Source: Phialocephala subalpina (Eukaryota; Ascomycota; Leotiomycetes; Helotiales; Mollisiaceae). Taken from it: 64,000 nucleotides of DNA. The stretch is taken from positions 682,001 to 746,000 of the forward strand of contig FJOG01000025.1 in the NCBI GenBank assembly GCA_900073065.1. Direction: 5' to 3'. The translations under genes were made by a program, and so were the position numbers. The first letter of the stretch is position 1; each line of letters begins with the position of its first letter. Below the pieces are notes generated by a model. It was not told where the DNA came from, made no database searches, and was given only the letters and a program-made list of their open reading frames with translations. Positions 34,942 to 46,827 of this stretch are shown here, one piece after another.

Positions 34942-37005
34942 ATGCAGCGAGTGACCTCGATACTCCCGTCTTGGGACAAGACGAAGACTGGATCGAAGAA
35001 GGGATTCGATAAAGCCTGGGCCTGGGCAGACAAACGTGAGTCGAGCTTGAGCTGGTGGCGCAGGAATATAACTGACAGATCAACAGTTGGTGCGCCGGTA
35101 AATCGATTGAGTAACAAGATTGGCAGCGAAGCATTCTGGCCTACGACTCTTGATAAAGAATGCGACAAGGCTGCTAGAATTCTCAAGTCTTTCTGCAGTA
35201 CGTATCTGAAGTTTTCGTCGCATTCGACAAAAGCAATTACTGACTCGTGAGAACAGAGGATGGATTTTACGCCGAAGAAGACCGACCAGCCACCGTCGAT
35301 GTGCCAAAGGGCAAGCAGAGAGTACTCAAGAAGATTCCAGAGAAGGTCATACAAAATGCCGTCGGTTTGGCAATCTTCACAACAATGCGAACAGGATTAT
35401 GGGTTTCCGGCGCTGGCGGCTCTGGTATCCTGATTGCTAGGAAAGAAGACGGGGAATGGAGCCCACCTTCTGGCATATTACTACATACGGCAGGCTTGGG
35501 TTTCCTGGTGGGAGTTGACATCTACGATTGCGTGGTGGTAATCAATAATCGCAAAGCGCTCGATGCTTTCACCAAAATCCGGGCGACGCTTGGGGGCGAG
35601 ATCAGTGCTGTTGCAGGACCGGTGGGTGTTGGGGGCGTTTTGGAGAATGATGGGAAATGGAAGCAGGCAAAGTATGTAACTTCCTGCGATAATCTGCGCG
35701 CTGGAATGTCCAGTACTAACTTTTTGCAGTCGGCCAGTCTTCACTTACCTCAAGTCTCGAGGCTTCTACGCGGGAGTCCAAGTCGACGGTACGGTCATCA
35801 TTGAACGAACCGACGAAAACGAGCGCTTCTACGGACAGAGGATAGGCGTGGCAGATATTCTGGCTGGAAAGGCGAGGCATCCACCATACGAGATCAAGAT
35901 GCTCATGGAGACGGTCAAGGCTGCAGAAGGACGAAATGATGTTGACAAGGCCATGATGCTCCAACTGGCAGATGAACTTGCGCCGGCAGATGTGGAGCTC
36001 CAATCGCCTACAACAGCACTCGTCCCAACATTTGGCATACCAGAACCAGACGATCCGGATCCATTTGGTGTGCTTGCGCTGGAGAAGGAAGGCCTCGAGA
36101 TTCGGGAAGCAGGTACTAAAATCAGACCAGCCAGCACACAATTCGAGTACAACCCGAGTCCGACGAGTCCGATTTATGGTAGATTCAACCGAAGAAGTAT
36201 GGATACTTTAGCGACGAGAAGCAATAGAGAAAGTTACATGTCTACAAGGAGTACACTAAGGACGAGCATAGACAGGGCGACTCAGACTATAGAGATGGGC
36301 ACGCAGACGGATGATACTTTCCTCTCGCCAAACACAAGCCCAAGTCACAGCGACGAGAACAAGCGGATAGTCGAGGAGGATGAGAAGCCCAAAGCTGTCG
36401 AACCGGTGGAGATTGACTACACCAAAATCGATCTCGGTCCATACAGCAGCATGAACCATAGCTCGGAGTTTGATGGAACCACTGTCAACAATGACAGCCC
36501 GCACGAGCGCGATGACCACCACACAGCTTCGCATGATACAAGTTTCGACTCTGGCGATGAAGATGACGAGGAAGAACCCGTTATTTTTGAGGCTGCGTCT
36601 GCACAAGCAACAGTCATTGCCCCACAGGCAGTCAACGCAGGAGGAGTAGGTGTAGTGAACATCCCAAAAAGAGGTCCACCACCACCTCTCCCACCACGCA
36701 ACACTGCCCGAGGCGCAATAGTAATGGTCGACCAAGCCAGCGGACGAACACCCACAACACCCTCCAGATCTGGTTTCGAAGAAGTGGACCTCCACGGAAC
36801 CGACAGAAAGAGCAATGAATTCGAGTCTCCCAAGCGAAAGTCGCTTGACCTGACACCCAGCGTCAACGACGACGAGGTCGCAGCCGCATTCAAGCGCGAA
36901 GTCGAGGCTTCGCAATCTTTGAAGCCCAAGGAAGATACCGAGGCGGTGGACGAATTCCACAGCGTTCCTACAACACCCAGCGAACGACCGATTGAAGTCA
37001 AGTAA
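34942..37005 (+). CDS. SYLF (Ysc84/SH3YL1-type) lipid- and actin-binding protein
   Basis: Cortical actin-patch/endocytosis-type protein: the SYLF (DUF500) module binds phosphoinositides and, in yeast Ysc84/Lsb3, actin. Exons 34942-35035, 35087-35197, 35257-35671 and 35730-37005 close to 631 aa. The ATG at 34942 was preferred to an upstream in-frame GTG. The N-terminal helix APVNRLSNKIGSEAFWP leads into the SYLF core with LAIFTTMRTGLWVSGAGGSG, then GFLVGVDIYDCVVVINN and VAGPVGVGG, and closes with YLKSRGFYAGVQVDGT. The last ~400 residues are disordered, acidic and Ser/Thr-rich. They carry a proline-rich PPPPLPPRN stretch, a likely SH3 ligand. No SH3 domain of its own is present, unlike Ysc84. 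The first intron is 51 nt without an in-frame stop. Confidence 0.93.
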
Positions 37006-38318
37006 TGAGAAAACATATAATTAACGAACGATAAATACGAACGAGATACCATACGAGAGGCTTGGGGAGGACACCCGGCTGGAGATGAGATTCCCGGCCT
37101 GAGGAAGGACGGGACGGGAGGAGACATTACGACGACACGCACGCATAAATTTTAAATTCTAATCTTCATGGCGGGGAACGAATTTGGAGTCCCGACGACT
37201 TTAGTTGGAAGCAAGCATAAGAAATCTGATTCTGGTCCATAAGGACTACAGAGAGATCATTCAATTGAGAATTGGAGCGCTTCCATTCCACCTTCAACAG
37301 TCAAGCTTGCTACTGTTCCGTGACGTTTGGATTTACGAGACACGATGCATAGCTTCATAGTTGAAGCGTAGATGACTTGTAAGCGACCTGTAGCTCAGGT
37401 TCACGAGTTGAAGAACTTCTGTTTCAAATTTGACGCATGTTCCCAAGTGTCTAGGATATATGAAGACATTAGGATGTCTGGATTTCACTCGTACATTGAC
37501 CTAGTGTTATTGTCAATTCATAGTCTGGAGATTTGAGGAAGCAAGTATCCCAGTTCGCTTCTAAGATTTTGAGTGGGAAAATGTTTAGATTCAACTCATT
37601 GTTTAAGATCAATTATAACATGCCTACAAGATTTTTGGTATTCTTGGGAATTATTTCTTTGAGATTTAACCCATCAACCGAAGTTGATGATCGTCCGAGG
37701 CTGAGTGCTGGATGATCATCACTTGTAAGGCGTCCAAGGAAACCGCCTCCTGTGTAAGGCTGACCAACGGCTTCGAAGCAAGGGATGACCCAGTTGCGGG
37801 AAATGACATGAGGCTCTAGACTCCACAACAACCCCACATTGCCAACGGCGAGAAAGACGTTATCTATCACCGCTTTCCTATTTCTCAGGAATGTATTTCT
37901 CGAAACACGAAGCCGGATCGGAGCAGGGACTTTTAATTTTCCATTACTCATTACAGCACGAAGGACTTTCGAACGGGCGAAATTGATATTCGAGGAAGAG
38001 AGTCCGCACGGTCGTGTTTACTTGGGTTTAAGGTAGGAGGAATGAACAAAGAAAAGGCGGCTAAGATCCAAACGTTGAGTCTCACACCGACTTTCTTGGT
38101 CTTGGTTCTCAAACACAATTGACGGTTCGAGAACAAAGAGACCAGAACAGAAGCATACGACTCATGGTCAAGACCTAGTCATGCGCTTCCACCGCTCATC
38201 TCTGTATCCACATCCAAACATACCAATAAACTCGAGCCAAACCAACGCCTGTCGCCTACCTTTCTTGCATAGAAGTCTCTTATACCAACAATTACCTACC
38301 TGAAGCCGTCTTAACACA
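37006..38318. other. Intergenic, no supported gene
   Basis: 1.3 kb downstream of the SYLF gene. I see no domain-bearing frame on either strand and no structured repeat. Confidence 0.55.
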
Positions 38319-38720
38319 ATGTGCACAGGCCAAACAACAACCCTCACTTGCCCCCACACCCTAATCCACTACACCTCCTTCTGCTCTTCCCATTCCAAAT
38401 CTCACCCTTGCCCCCAACCCAAAGGCCCAGTCACACACCTCAACGATACATGTGCCACCTGCCATCCTCCTTACCGCATCAGCCTCATAAACCAACATCA
38501 TGAATCTCTTCGCTCTGAGCTGATGAGGAGAATGCGAACGGCGGGATGTAAGGAAGAAGTCTGGGAACTAAAAAGGAGAATTGAGGAGGCGCATTGGGAG
38601 AGGGCGAGGGAACTTAGGGGGGTAGAGAGGGTGAGGTGGGATGGCGTTGTGAGATGGGGAGGGCGGAGCGGGGAAGGGGAGGATGGGATTAGTTGTGAGT
38701 TTGAAACTGGAGACTTTTGA
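38319..38720 (+). CDS. Small Cys/His-rich hypothetical protein
   Basis: Single-exon frame of 133 aa beginning MCTGQTTTLTCPHTLIHYTSFC. The N-terminal half has regularly placed Cys and His (CPH, HYTSFC, HPC, CATCHPPY), which suggests a small metal-binding fold. The second half is a charged helix (ELMRRMRT...ELKRRIEEAHWERAREL). I recognise the general pattern of short fungal proteins starting MC-x-G-x-T...C-x-H, but not a named family. No function is proposed. The GC-skewed 3' part with many G-runs also keeps the opposite strand open. Confidence 0.6.
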   Translation: MCTGQTTTLTCPHTLIHYTSFCSSHSKSHPCPQPKGPVTHLNDTCATCHPPYRISLINQHHESLRSELMRRMRTAGCKEEVWELKRRIEEAHWERARELRGVERVRWDGVVRWGGRSGEGEDGISCEFETGDF

Positions 38721-39357
38721 GTTTTTGAGTGAGGGAAGAGGGGAGGCTAATGTGTGTTGGGCGTAGGGATTGAGGATCCGAAGTTTAGGGAACAGAGGGG
38801 GAGGGAAGAACGGACGAGGAGTAGGCAAAGGAGTAGGAGAAGAAGTCGGAGAGGTTGAAGCCAAAGTCATTCCCGCTGCTGCGAGATGATTGAAGATCAA
38901 AGTCAGAGATATGGCATAGCAGTAAGGTCAAGACCGGAAGGGCGTTAAAAATAACTCTCCACGATGCTTGCAGGTATGTTTTTCTCGGCCAACTAAAACT
39001 TCAGCTCACCCATCTTAGCTTCTTGCGGGAAGTAGACTGAGGCAAATCTGGAGACCACTCAACCTTGAACCATCAAGTTCGGTACATCGGTTGTATCTCA
39101 AATATATTCATTCACTTAAATGAAAGTTCGCAATGTTCCAAGTTCGTGATAGTCCGAATCGCTGGTGCCACTTCGGTACCACAGTTTTTTGAAGCCAGTT
39201 GACCGCCTCCCACAATTACACAAGAGAAAATAAGACAAAAAAGTTTGGGAACTCCTCGTCCAATCTTCAACAGATTAGGAAGTTATGGGAAATTTAACGA
39301 AAACTCAGAAGGCTAGAGATATATGTCTCTTGGAAAACCTGAAAGTTGGGGTTTAAA

Positions 39358-39533
39358 GGGGCTAGAGCACACTTCACTGGTGTGGCTCGGAAGAGTTACC
39401 TGCCAGAGCGTCTCGGTGTACTAAGAATCTGGGAAAACAGTTGTTATTTAATTTTATACGGGAGTGTGTGGGAGAAGGTAGTTGGTCGTGCTAGATGTGG
39501 AATGGGGAGGGCGACTTTGGGTACCAGATATCA
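39358..39533. repeat. Diverged direct repeat, copy 1
   Basis: Starts GGGGCTAGAGCAC and ends GGGTACCAGATATCA. Shares ordered blocks with copy 2: GGGGCTAG at the start, AAGAATCTG then an AT-rich run, TGTG-GGGAG, and the GGTACCAGATATCA end. Overall similarity is moderate and gapped. Confidence 0.55.
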
Positions 39534-39700
39534 GCCGCGTCAATCGACCTCTACGAGAAAGGACTACCAAATACCAAAAGACAAATAAAAAGACAAAGAC
39601 GAAACACAGAAATTCGAAAAGGCATGAAGCTAAAACTCAGAACTGCAAAAGGCAACGTAGCAGAACTTGAAAACACTGAGTCTCAACCAGGATTTTTAGA

Positions 39701-39914
39701 GGGGCTAGCACGAACCTTCTCCGGCATCTTGGATTGCGGTACCATCCATAGACCCTCGAGTTCGCGAAGAATCTGACAAGAGAATATTTAATCAAATTTA
39801 TAAGGGGCTTTGTGCGGGAGGCCGTAGATGAAGGTGCTAGTTTGAGGATTTGGGAAGGTGCGCTTGGTGAAAGAGGGCAGTCTAAGGACGGGCCTCTTAG
39901 GGTACCAGATATCA
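39701..39914. repeat. Diverged direct repeat, copy 2
   Basis: Starts GGGGCTAGCACG and ends GGTACCAGATATCA. Same block order as copy 1, with about 38 extra bases. A short peptide-like frame (REAVDEGASLRIWEG) lies in this copy, so both could be fragments of an old coding repeat. Confidence 0.55.
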
Positions 39915-39982
39915 ATTGCTTCAGTCATCTCATATGCTCAGTGTATGTGTTGTACAAAATGATATTTTGGAAACAAATAATC

Positions 39983-42748
39983 TTACACCGCTTTCTCTCT
40001 CGGTCCAGACAAGCGCTCAAACTTATCAACGCTCATAACAAATGTCCCCCTCCCGCCAGTGATACTCCTGAGATGCTTCAAATACCCCACCATTTCCTTC
40101 AACGGCACCCTTGCAGTGACTTGTCTCTGCTGTCCAGGCCCAGATGTATCGCCACCAGCGGATGAAGCAAAAGGATCCGGCGGTGCATAGATCCTCTTCA
40201 AGTTGACCGGTAGACCTATATCGGACTCGTCGTTGCCTTCTGTACCGAGTGATAAAACGTGGCCGCCTCGGGCAGAAGAGATGTCGTGCACGATGGCTCC
40301 GAGTGAGGCTTCGTCGCAGCTGATCACGACATTCATGACGGGCTCCATGAGACCGATGCTACCGTTTGAGAATGCTTCTTTGAGCGCTGCTTGGACGGCT
40401 AGTCGAGCTGCTGAGGAGAGTGCTGCTGGCGAGGTGTCGGAACCGAAGATGTCTGTTGTTGGATTGAACCTTAACGAGACGTGGCTGGCATGTAAGGGGA
40501 AGGCACGACGGGGGCCACGGGCTAGAGCTGCAGCTGCACCGTTGATGAGAGCTTCGTGAACGACAGCTGGAGGCAGGTCTGGGGGTAGAGAGGGCTCTCC
40601 GTTCTGGTCATGAGCTGACGCCGGGAAGTGAATGCTGATTGTGTTGCCATCGCGGTGGACGGTGAAGTCTTGTTCGACAGCGGCCTCTTCAAGTGGTGAG
40701 ATACTTGCTTCACAGCTAGCTTTACCTTTCTTGCCCGCGACCTCACGGTCGAAGAGGAATCGGTGCGTGCCAGAGGGTGCAAGCACACATTCGCGGTAGC
40801 TAATCTCGATGTTGCCCATGGTGGCTTTGGCTTTGAAGTCATTGACAAGGCGATCTCTGGCAATCTCAAGATGGAGTTCTCCCATACCACTAAGCAGTAC
40901 CTGGCCCGACTCCTCATCGACATTCACGTGTAAGCTTGGATCTTCTCTCAATAAGAGACTCAAGATCTCTGCCACATTCTTCTCCTCGCTGAGACTGTGT
41001 GGTTCGATGGCCGCAAAGAACACTGGGGGAGGAACATCGATAGGTCGTAGCTGTAATGTATTCAACGGTGCAGGGGGTCCCGTCTTTGCATGCTGGCCGG
41101 GAAATGAGATTAATGTGTCGCCTGTTCGTGCGTGTTTCAACCCTGCTATGACTCCAATTTGGCCTGCAGAGATATGTGGTATCTCCACTGCGTCCGAAGC
41201 TTGCATCTGGAGGAGTCTCTGCGCTCTTTCGGTAACATGTAAATTGGTATTCCACAACGCAGCATTGCGCTTGACTGATCCGGAATAGACTCTGATGTAA
41301 ACAAGGATACCACGGCGAGCATCATTGACGACTTTGAAGGCAAGTGCACATGCTTCAATTTGTGCTACTAAAGCAGTTGGCGATGTTGTCTTCTTAGCCA
41401 AATGCTTACCCGTACTCGTCGCAAGTGACAATTTCCCGCTTAGGAGATCAGACAAGCCGGCTTTCTGAGAGCCAATACTTATTTCAGGATCGGGTCTCTC
41501 TGTAGGATCCGGGAGAAGGTCATCAACAGCGTCGAGAAGAGGTTGAACGCCAATGTTCCGGAAGCTGGCTCCTGCAAAGACAGGAATAAGTTTACCAGAA
41601 CCATCGAGAATGCAACGTCTTAAGCTGTCCTTGATAGCTTGTGCAGGAACAGCTAGAGTATCGTCGTTGCACTCCAGCCAGGTCTCAAGTAATTGCTCAT
41701 CGTACTCGCACAAAGCTTCAACGAGAGCTGTACGCGCCTTCAGCAGCTCGGATCGAAATTCGGGTTCCTGTTCGGCAAGTTGCTCCATGCTGAAGGTTTC
41801 AATGGTCTTCCCATCACCACCCTCCTGCCACCCCAGAGCGCAGAGGTTGATAGCATCTCCGACACCGCTGAAGCGCCCCTTCCCACCTTTCCACCATGGA
41901 ATCTGGCACACAGCAGGCCAACCTCGTAATCTTGAGCCGACTTCTTTAACAGTCCTTTCGAAAGCCGCTCCATCACGATCGAGCTTGTTGACAAAAACAA
42001 TTCTTGGGATGCTGTAGTTGTTTGCTTGAGCCCATACCTTCTCGGTCTGAGCTTCAACACCAGCAACACCATCAAGGATGCACACTGCGCCGTCAAGAAT
42101 TCTCAGGGATCGAAGGACTTCAAACGTAAAGTCGGCATGTCCAGGCGTATCTATCAAGTTGATGGTGTGTGTTTTGTGTGATCTTGGAACATCGGAACCA
42201 GAGGTCTGGCTTTCTTGGTGTGGAGGCCAATGAAAGGTGACAGCTGCCGACTGGATGGTGATTCCTCTTGCTCTTTCAGCTGGGAGGAAGTCTGTCACCG
42301 TGGAGCCATCATCGACATCTAGAAATTTGTTAGACTAATATTTCAAATTTTATCAATACACGGATGAAGGAAAGATCATTGTCATCAGATGATTGTCGAT
42401 TGGAAGTGGCCACGTGATTCCACTGGTACATACCTCCTATTCGACGAGTGAAGCCACTGTAATAGAGCATTCGCTCTGTTGTTGTAGTCTTGCCCTAGTC
42501 AAGTATAAGTCAAATGAACAATTGGATAGAATTGAGTATCTTACGGCATCTATATGTGCAATGATCCCAATGTTTCTGGTCCGCTTGATACTCGGGTCAT
42601 GGTGGTGATCATGAGGGTGGTGAGAGGTAGAGTAAAGGTATGAAGGATTAGAACGCAAAAAGCATTCTTTTGGATTACTGAGACGTACAGACCGCCGAAT
42701 ATTCCGATGCCACAATAGACATCCTCTTCTAGAGGTCAAGACACTCAT
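39983..42748 (-). CDS. MEF2: Mitochondrial elongation factor G2 / ribosome-releasing factor 2
   Basis: Mitochondrial translational GTPase that works with ribosome recycling factor to split ribosomes after termination. Exons 42545-42748, 42434-42494 and 39983-42318 close to 866 aa. The Arg/Ser/His-rich N-terminus (~45 residues, few acids) fits a mitochondrial targeting peptide. The first intron falls exactly inside the P-loop, between AHIDA and GKTTTTERM. Then come [21 protein letters not shown] (switch I), [12 protein letters not shown] (G3) and [11 protein letters not shown] (G4), followed by domains II-V with [14 protein letters not shown]. The overall order and the short G' region match EF-G2 rather than EF-G1. 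It is divergent from VPS17. Confidence 0.94.
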
Positions 42749-43080
42749 CACCTAAAATTGTTGTTGGTGTATGGGATGGTGAAAAAGTTCATTATCAACT
42801 GAGGCTCTCGCTTAGCGCCTCTATTTTGGTGCTCCCGGGTTGGTGCCTGCGGAACTCCAAGTCGGACATCGTGTTGATGATCCAATTCACGACCATTGCT
42901 TGCTTTCACGGCATCAACACTCCGGCCCAAAGCTCTCTTGAGACGAGACTGCACATGCGATTTTTAGTTTAAGGACAGCGAGTGCTTTAAAACGCTCCTC
43001 GACGTCATCCTATCGAGCACGCGCGCAGCGTTCAACAACATCCTCTCTCCACATCCGGTCTCGAATCGATCACAGATATC
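42749..43080. promoter_or_regulatory. Bidirectional promoter of MEF2 and VPS17
   Basis: Only 332 bp lie between the two start codons, so the genes share an upstream region. I see no strong consensus element beyond an AT-rich patch near 42958-42990. Confidence 0.5.
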
Positions 43081-45029
43081 ATGGATTATTCCTCGTCGAT
43101 ACACGATGCTGATAACCCGGCTGGAGCTTCCCCCTGGGGTTCATCACCAGTCGCAAGCCCTCAGCATGCTAAAACGAGCTCTTTCCCAACCTCCAGCGAG
43201 GTCCCACCATCGCCAACACCATACAGTACAAGCAATTCGGGACATACAGGGTTTTCCGGAGATGATACATTAGGAGGTGGAAGCTATCAAAGACCTGAGA
43301 GCAGTGCAGGAACAGAATCCGTAGCTGAAAGTGATGGCCGCAGACCAGATACAGCGGATTCAATCCGAAGCCAACCTGAGCAGCAACCATTTCTAGGCCA
43401 GCAACAGGTACCTGCCGAGCAGCTGTATCAAACTCAGCCACATAGAACGGAACCTGCGAGGTACCATCCAGGTGCAAGACAAGCTCAGCATCCTCAACAG
43501 CCTCAAGCCCCTCAGTACAAGCTACAAGCAAAGATCACCGGTTTGGAACGGACTGGTCGGAAAGACCCTATTCTGAGATTTGACGTCCATGTATGCTACG
43601 GGATTCATTACAACTACCAGTACTATTCTACAAGATGGACAATTGCTGACTTACTAGACCAACCTCCCTAAGTTTCGAACCACCCAATTTCGCGACGTGC
43701 GCCGAACCCATTCCGAGTTTTTGAAGCTCGCAGACCACCTGATCTCCTCGAATCCCGAAGCCATTGTCCCTGCCGTCCCCCCGGCGTTGACCTCTGCTGG
43801 TGCTGGAACTGACGAAGATGAGGCACGAGTCAAAGCAGGGCTCCAGAGATGGCTCAATTATGTTTGCGCAAACGAAGTTTTGATGAGAGATGATGAAATG
43901 GTTCTTTTCGTTGAGAGTGACTTTGGCTACAGTCCGATGTTGAAGAGGAAACAACCAGCAACTGGCGTGCGCAGAAGGGTCATCAAGCAATTCGCACCTC
44001 CACCGGATGATACACCCGAGTTGCAAGATGCACGACCTATTGTGAAGCTCTTCTATCTTGGGACAATGGATGCAGGACACAAGGTGGACAAGCTCGTAAA
44101 AGCTAGAAAAGGTAAGGCATCCAAAGATATTGCAGAATTGTTCTAAAATCGCAACAGGGCTCGGGCTTGCGGAGTCCGATTTCGGCGTCAAGCTGGGGGC
44201 CATGAGCGTGCAGGAACCGCACAGCGGACTCGGTAATGCTTATCGTAAGCTTGGTAAGATCATTCAAACCACTGGAGACTACCATGCCGCTCAAGGGACA
44301 GCTGAAGCCACGACAATTGGCGACCCCCTGCAGTACCACTCCCAAGACGCTTTTATTGTGAAGGAGACTCTCACAAACCGGCACATCCTTTTGCGCGAGC
44401 TAGTTCAAGCCCAGCAATTGACACGAAGCAAGTTGAACGCGGCAGATAGGTTGAAAGCCAGCTCTTCTGTGCGACGTGAGAAGGTCGATGAAGCTATCTC
44501 GGCATTAGACGAGGCACGAAGCAACGAACTCTACCTGCTCGGGAAAACCCAACGGGTGACAGCAAATCTCTTGCAAGAGCAGCGACGCTGGTTTGCACGT
44601 ACGGCGGCCGACTTGCGACTCAGCATCCGGGAATACGTGATTCGCGAGATTGAAGCAGAGCGTCGTACTCTAGCAACTCTTGAAAGCATCAGGCCCGACA
44701 TCCGGGCCATCGATTCTTCCGGTGGGCTTAGTCGGCTGGGTCGTGAGGCGCATCCAGCAGTAAGGCGAGCAAGTTTAGCGGCGAGTCAGACTGTGCACGG
44801 TGATGCATGGAGCGGTGTACCTCGACGACCTGATGGACTAAACAGGAGTATTTCCGGTAGCTTCATGTCCAAGGTACCAGAAGAAAATGGCGAGGAAGAG
44901 CAAGGGTCGGGTCGTGCAAGGGCGCTGTCAGGAGCTTCTGGTGGTGGTCTTAAGGATGTTCAAGAGGATGACGAGGACAAGGTTGACGCACGAAATGCCG
45001 CTGCAAGGCTTGCAACTTCGAGCTTCTAG
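43081..45029 (+). CDS. VPS17: Retromer sorting nexin Vps17
   Basis: PX-BAR subunit of the retromer coat on endosomes, partner of Vps5, recycling cargo receptors to the Golgi. Exons 43081-43590, 43658-44111 and 44158-45029 close to 611 aa. The first ~145 residues are a Ser/Pro/Gln-rich disordered leader. A PX domain follows, from YKLQAKITGLERTGRKDPILRF through RDVRRTHSEFLKLADHL and on to RWLNYVCANEVL. A coiled-coil BAR domain occupies most of exon 3 (GLGNAYRKLGKIIQTTGDYHAA ... RWFARTAADLRLSIREYV). The C-terminal tail is acidic and Gly/Ser-rich. Confidence 0.92.
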
Positions 45030-46827
45030 AATGCTGTCATCCGGTTGGCTACCTCCACTATCACATTATGGAAACAATCCAGTATTCTGGAATTGCAGGG
45101 CAGAATAACCGCCGCCACCTACTCCTCTGTAACATTGTTAGTACATACAATTTGTGAACCACAGCATCTGGGCTCATCAGAAATAAACAAACGGAGGGAG
45201 GATGTGCAAAGTTGTGTACTAATGCCTCGCTCCCTTCCCAGCCCGCCTTTCAAAGCCCCAGGATTCGCAGGACATTCGTCTGCAATGTTTCCATCTTGAT
45301 ATTGCCTATACCCATTGTCATATGCTTTCCGTTAATTTCTTCACATGCTGATCCCCAGCGGTGAGCAACGCCAAACAGACGACGCATTGAAATGATCAGT
45401 CGTTATTCCAGGACACTGGCTGTGATCTTCGACATGAGATAGAATGCTGACAAGCCCGCCAGTCAGGTTCAAAGCTGATATGCAGGATACGTCCACTAAG
45501 TAAGCGGGCCATCATCCGCTCCTGTCTCCCGGTGTGCGGAGAAAGCAATACAGTACTCCAGGCTCGCCATGTTGGAAAAAGTCACACACCAAAGTACTAG
45601 AAAGCCAGGGACATTCACTAAGACCAGAACTGAGAAGCAAGTAAGCCAAGGGAGTCAATCAAATGAGACCTTGAACTCTTCATCAGATGCTACTCGGAGT
45701 TCGTTTCCATGCTCATCCCAAAAGTCCTACTAATTTCAGGACAATGACAGGCGTGCTTCCAAGAGCAATATTGCAGAAGCACACTCGCAATTATCACTGG
45801 AAGTAGCCGAGCCGCGGCGCGTCACTAGCGGAGAGGGCTCTCCGCTTTTCGCCCCCTTTAACGACACAAAAAGAGCGATTCGGAAGTACTTTGGTAGCTC
45901 GGGACTATTTACCTTGGACTTGGCTCCTGAATCGGGATCTACGGACAACTCATACCACATAATGCATCAAAGTCAATATGTGGGTATCGATCGAGAGCAC
46001 GTATGGACGTCCCAATAACACTCGAGTCGTGAGTCAGTGGTTGCAGTGTCGATGCTGTACGACAACACACAATGAATGATAAGAACCTTGTGTTCAAGCC
46101 CGCTTGCTCTGCCAAATCTGCTTTTAATCCTCCGCCGTGTATCAAAACGTGCGCCTCAGTGGTGCAAGACGTACGAGGAGGTATGGGTTGGAGAGGCTGG
46201 AGATAATTTGAACGTTCGATATTCGAGCCCGCTCCGGCGTGTAATACTCCGTGGAGAGCTAGTCCCCGTGGGGCGCTTTGTCCAAGTCCAAGACTGGGAC
46301 CCCAGAAGATGTCCCAGACGTTGTGGTACAACGGTAAAGTCAACTTAGGCTCAAGACATGAAACTCAGACGTCTTGTACAACCAAAGATTTGCCTTTGCC
46401 CTTTCCAATTCTCCAGTTAGGAACACCCCACGTTGGACAAAGTCGATGGCCTTATCGAGAGAAGGAGACGATTTCATCATTTTCTAATCCCATGGCCTCG
46501 TTGCAATAGGTCCGATAAAAGCTCGAAGGTACTGCACAGTCTTGTACGCGAGGATAGGATACCCCTGTGTGCATCGAAAGCTGCAAGCTAATGACAAGGG
46601 TGAATAATTTCTGCGATCAACGGCTCGCCATGGATGTATCAAATGTTGTCTTATCAACGGCTTCTCTTTCATAGAGATTAGAGAACGGTTCCTTACTGGC
46701 GAATGAATCTTTCATATGGCTTTCTTAAATATGACCGAGGACGCCCCCACGAGAGACCCCCATCCAGCTGATTTTTTGCTTCCTTTTGCTTGCCCTTATA
46801 CTTTTTGTGACTAAAGCGCGCTCTATA
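45030..46827. other. Intergenic, no supported gene
   Basis: 1.8 kb. A possible poly(A) region for VPS17 lies near 45178-45190. Minus-strand frames 45736-45960 and 45939-46343 are unrecognised. The last ~300 bp should include the dehydrogenase promoter. Confidence 0.5.

Larger units (their letters stand above)
38721..39982. other. Intergenic with a diverged direct duplication
   Basis: 1.26 kb between the small Cys-rich gene and the 3' end of MEF2. It contains two related blocks listed separately (39358-39533 and 39701-39914). No intact gene is supported. Confidence 0.55.
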
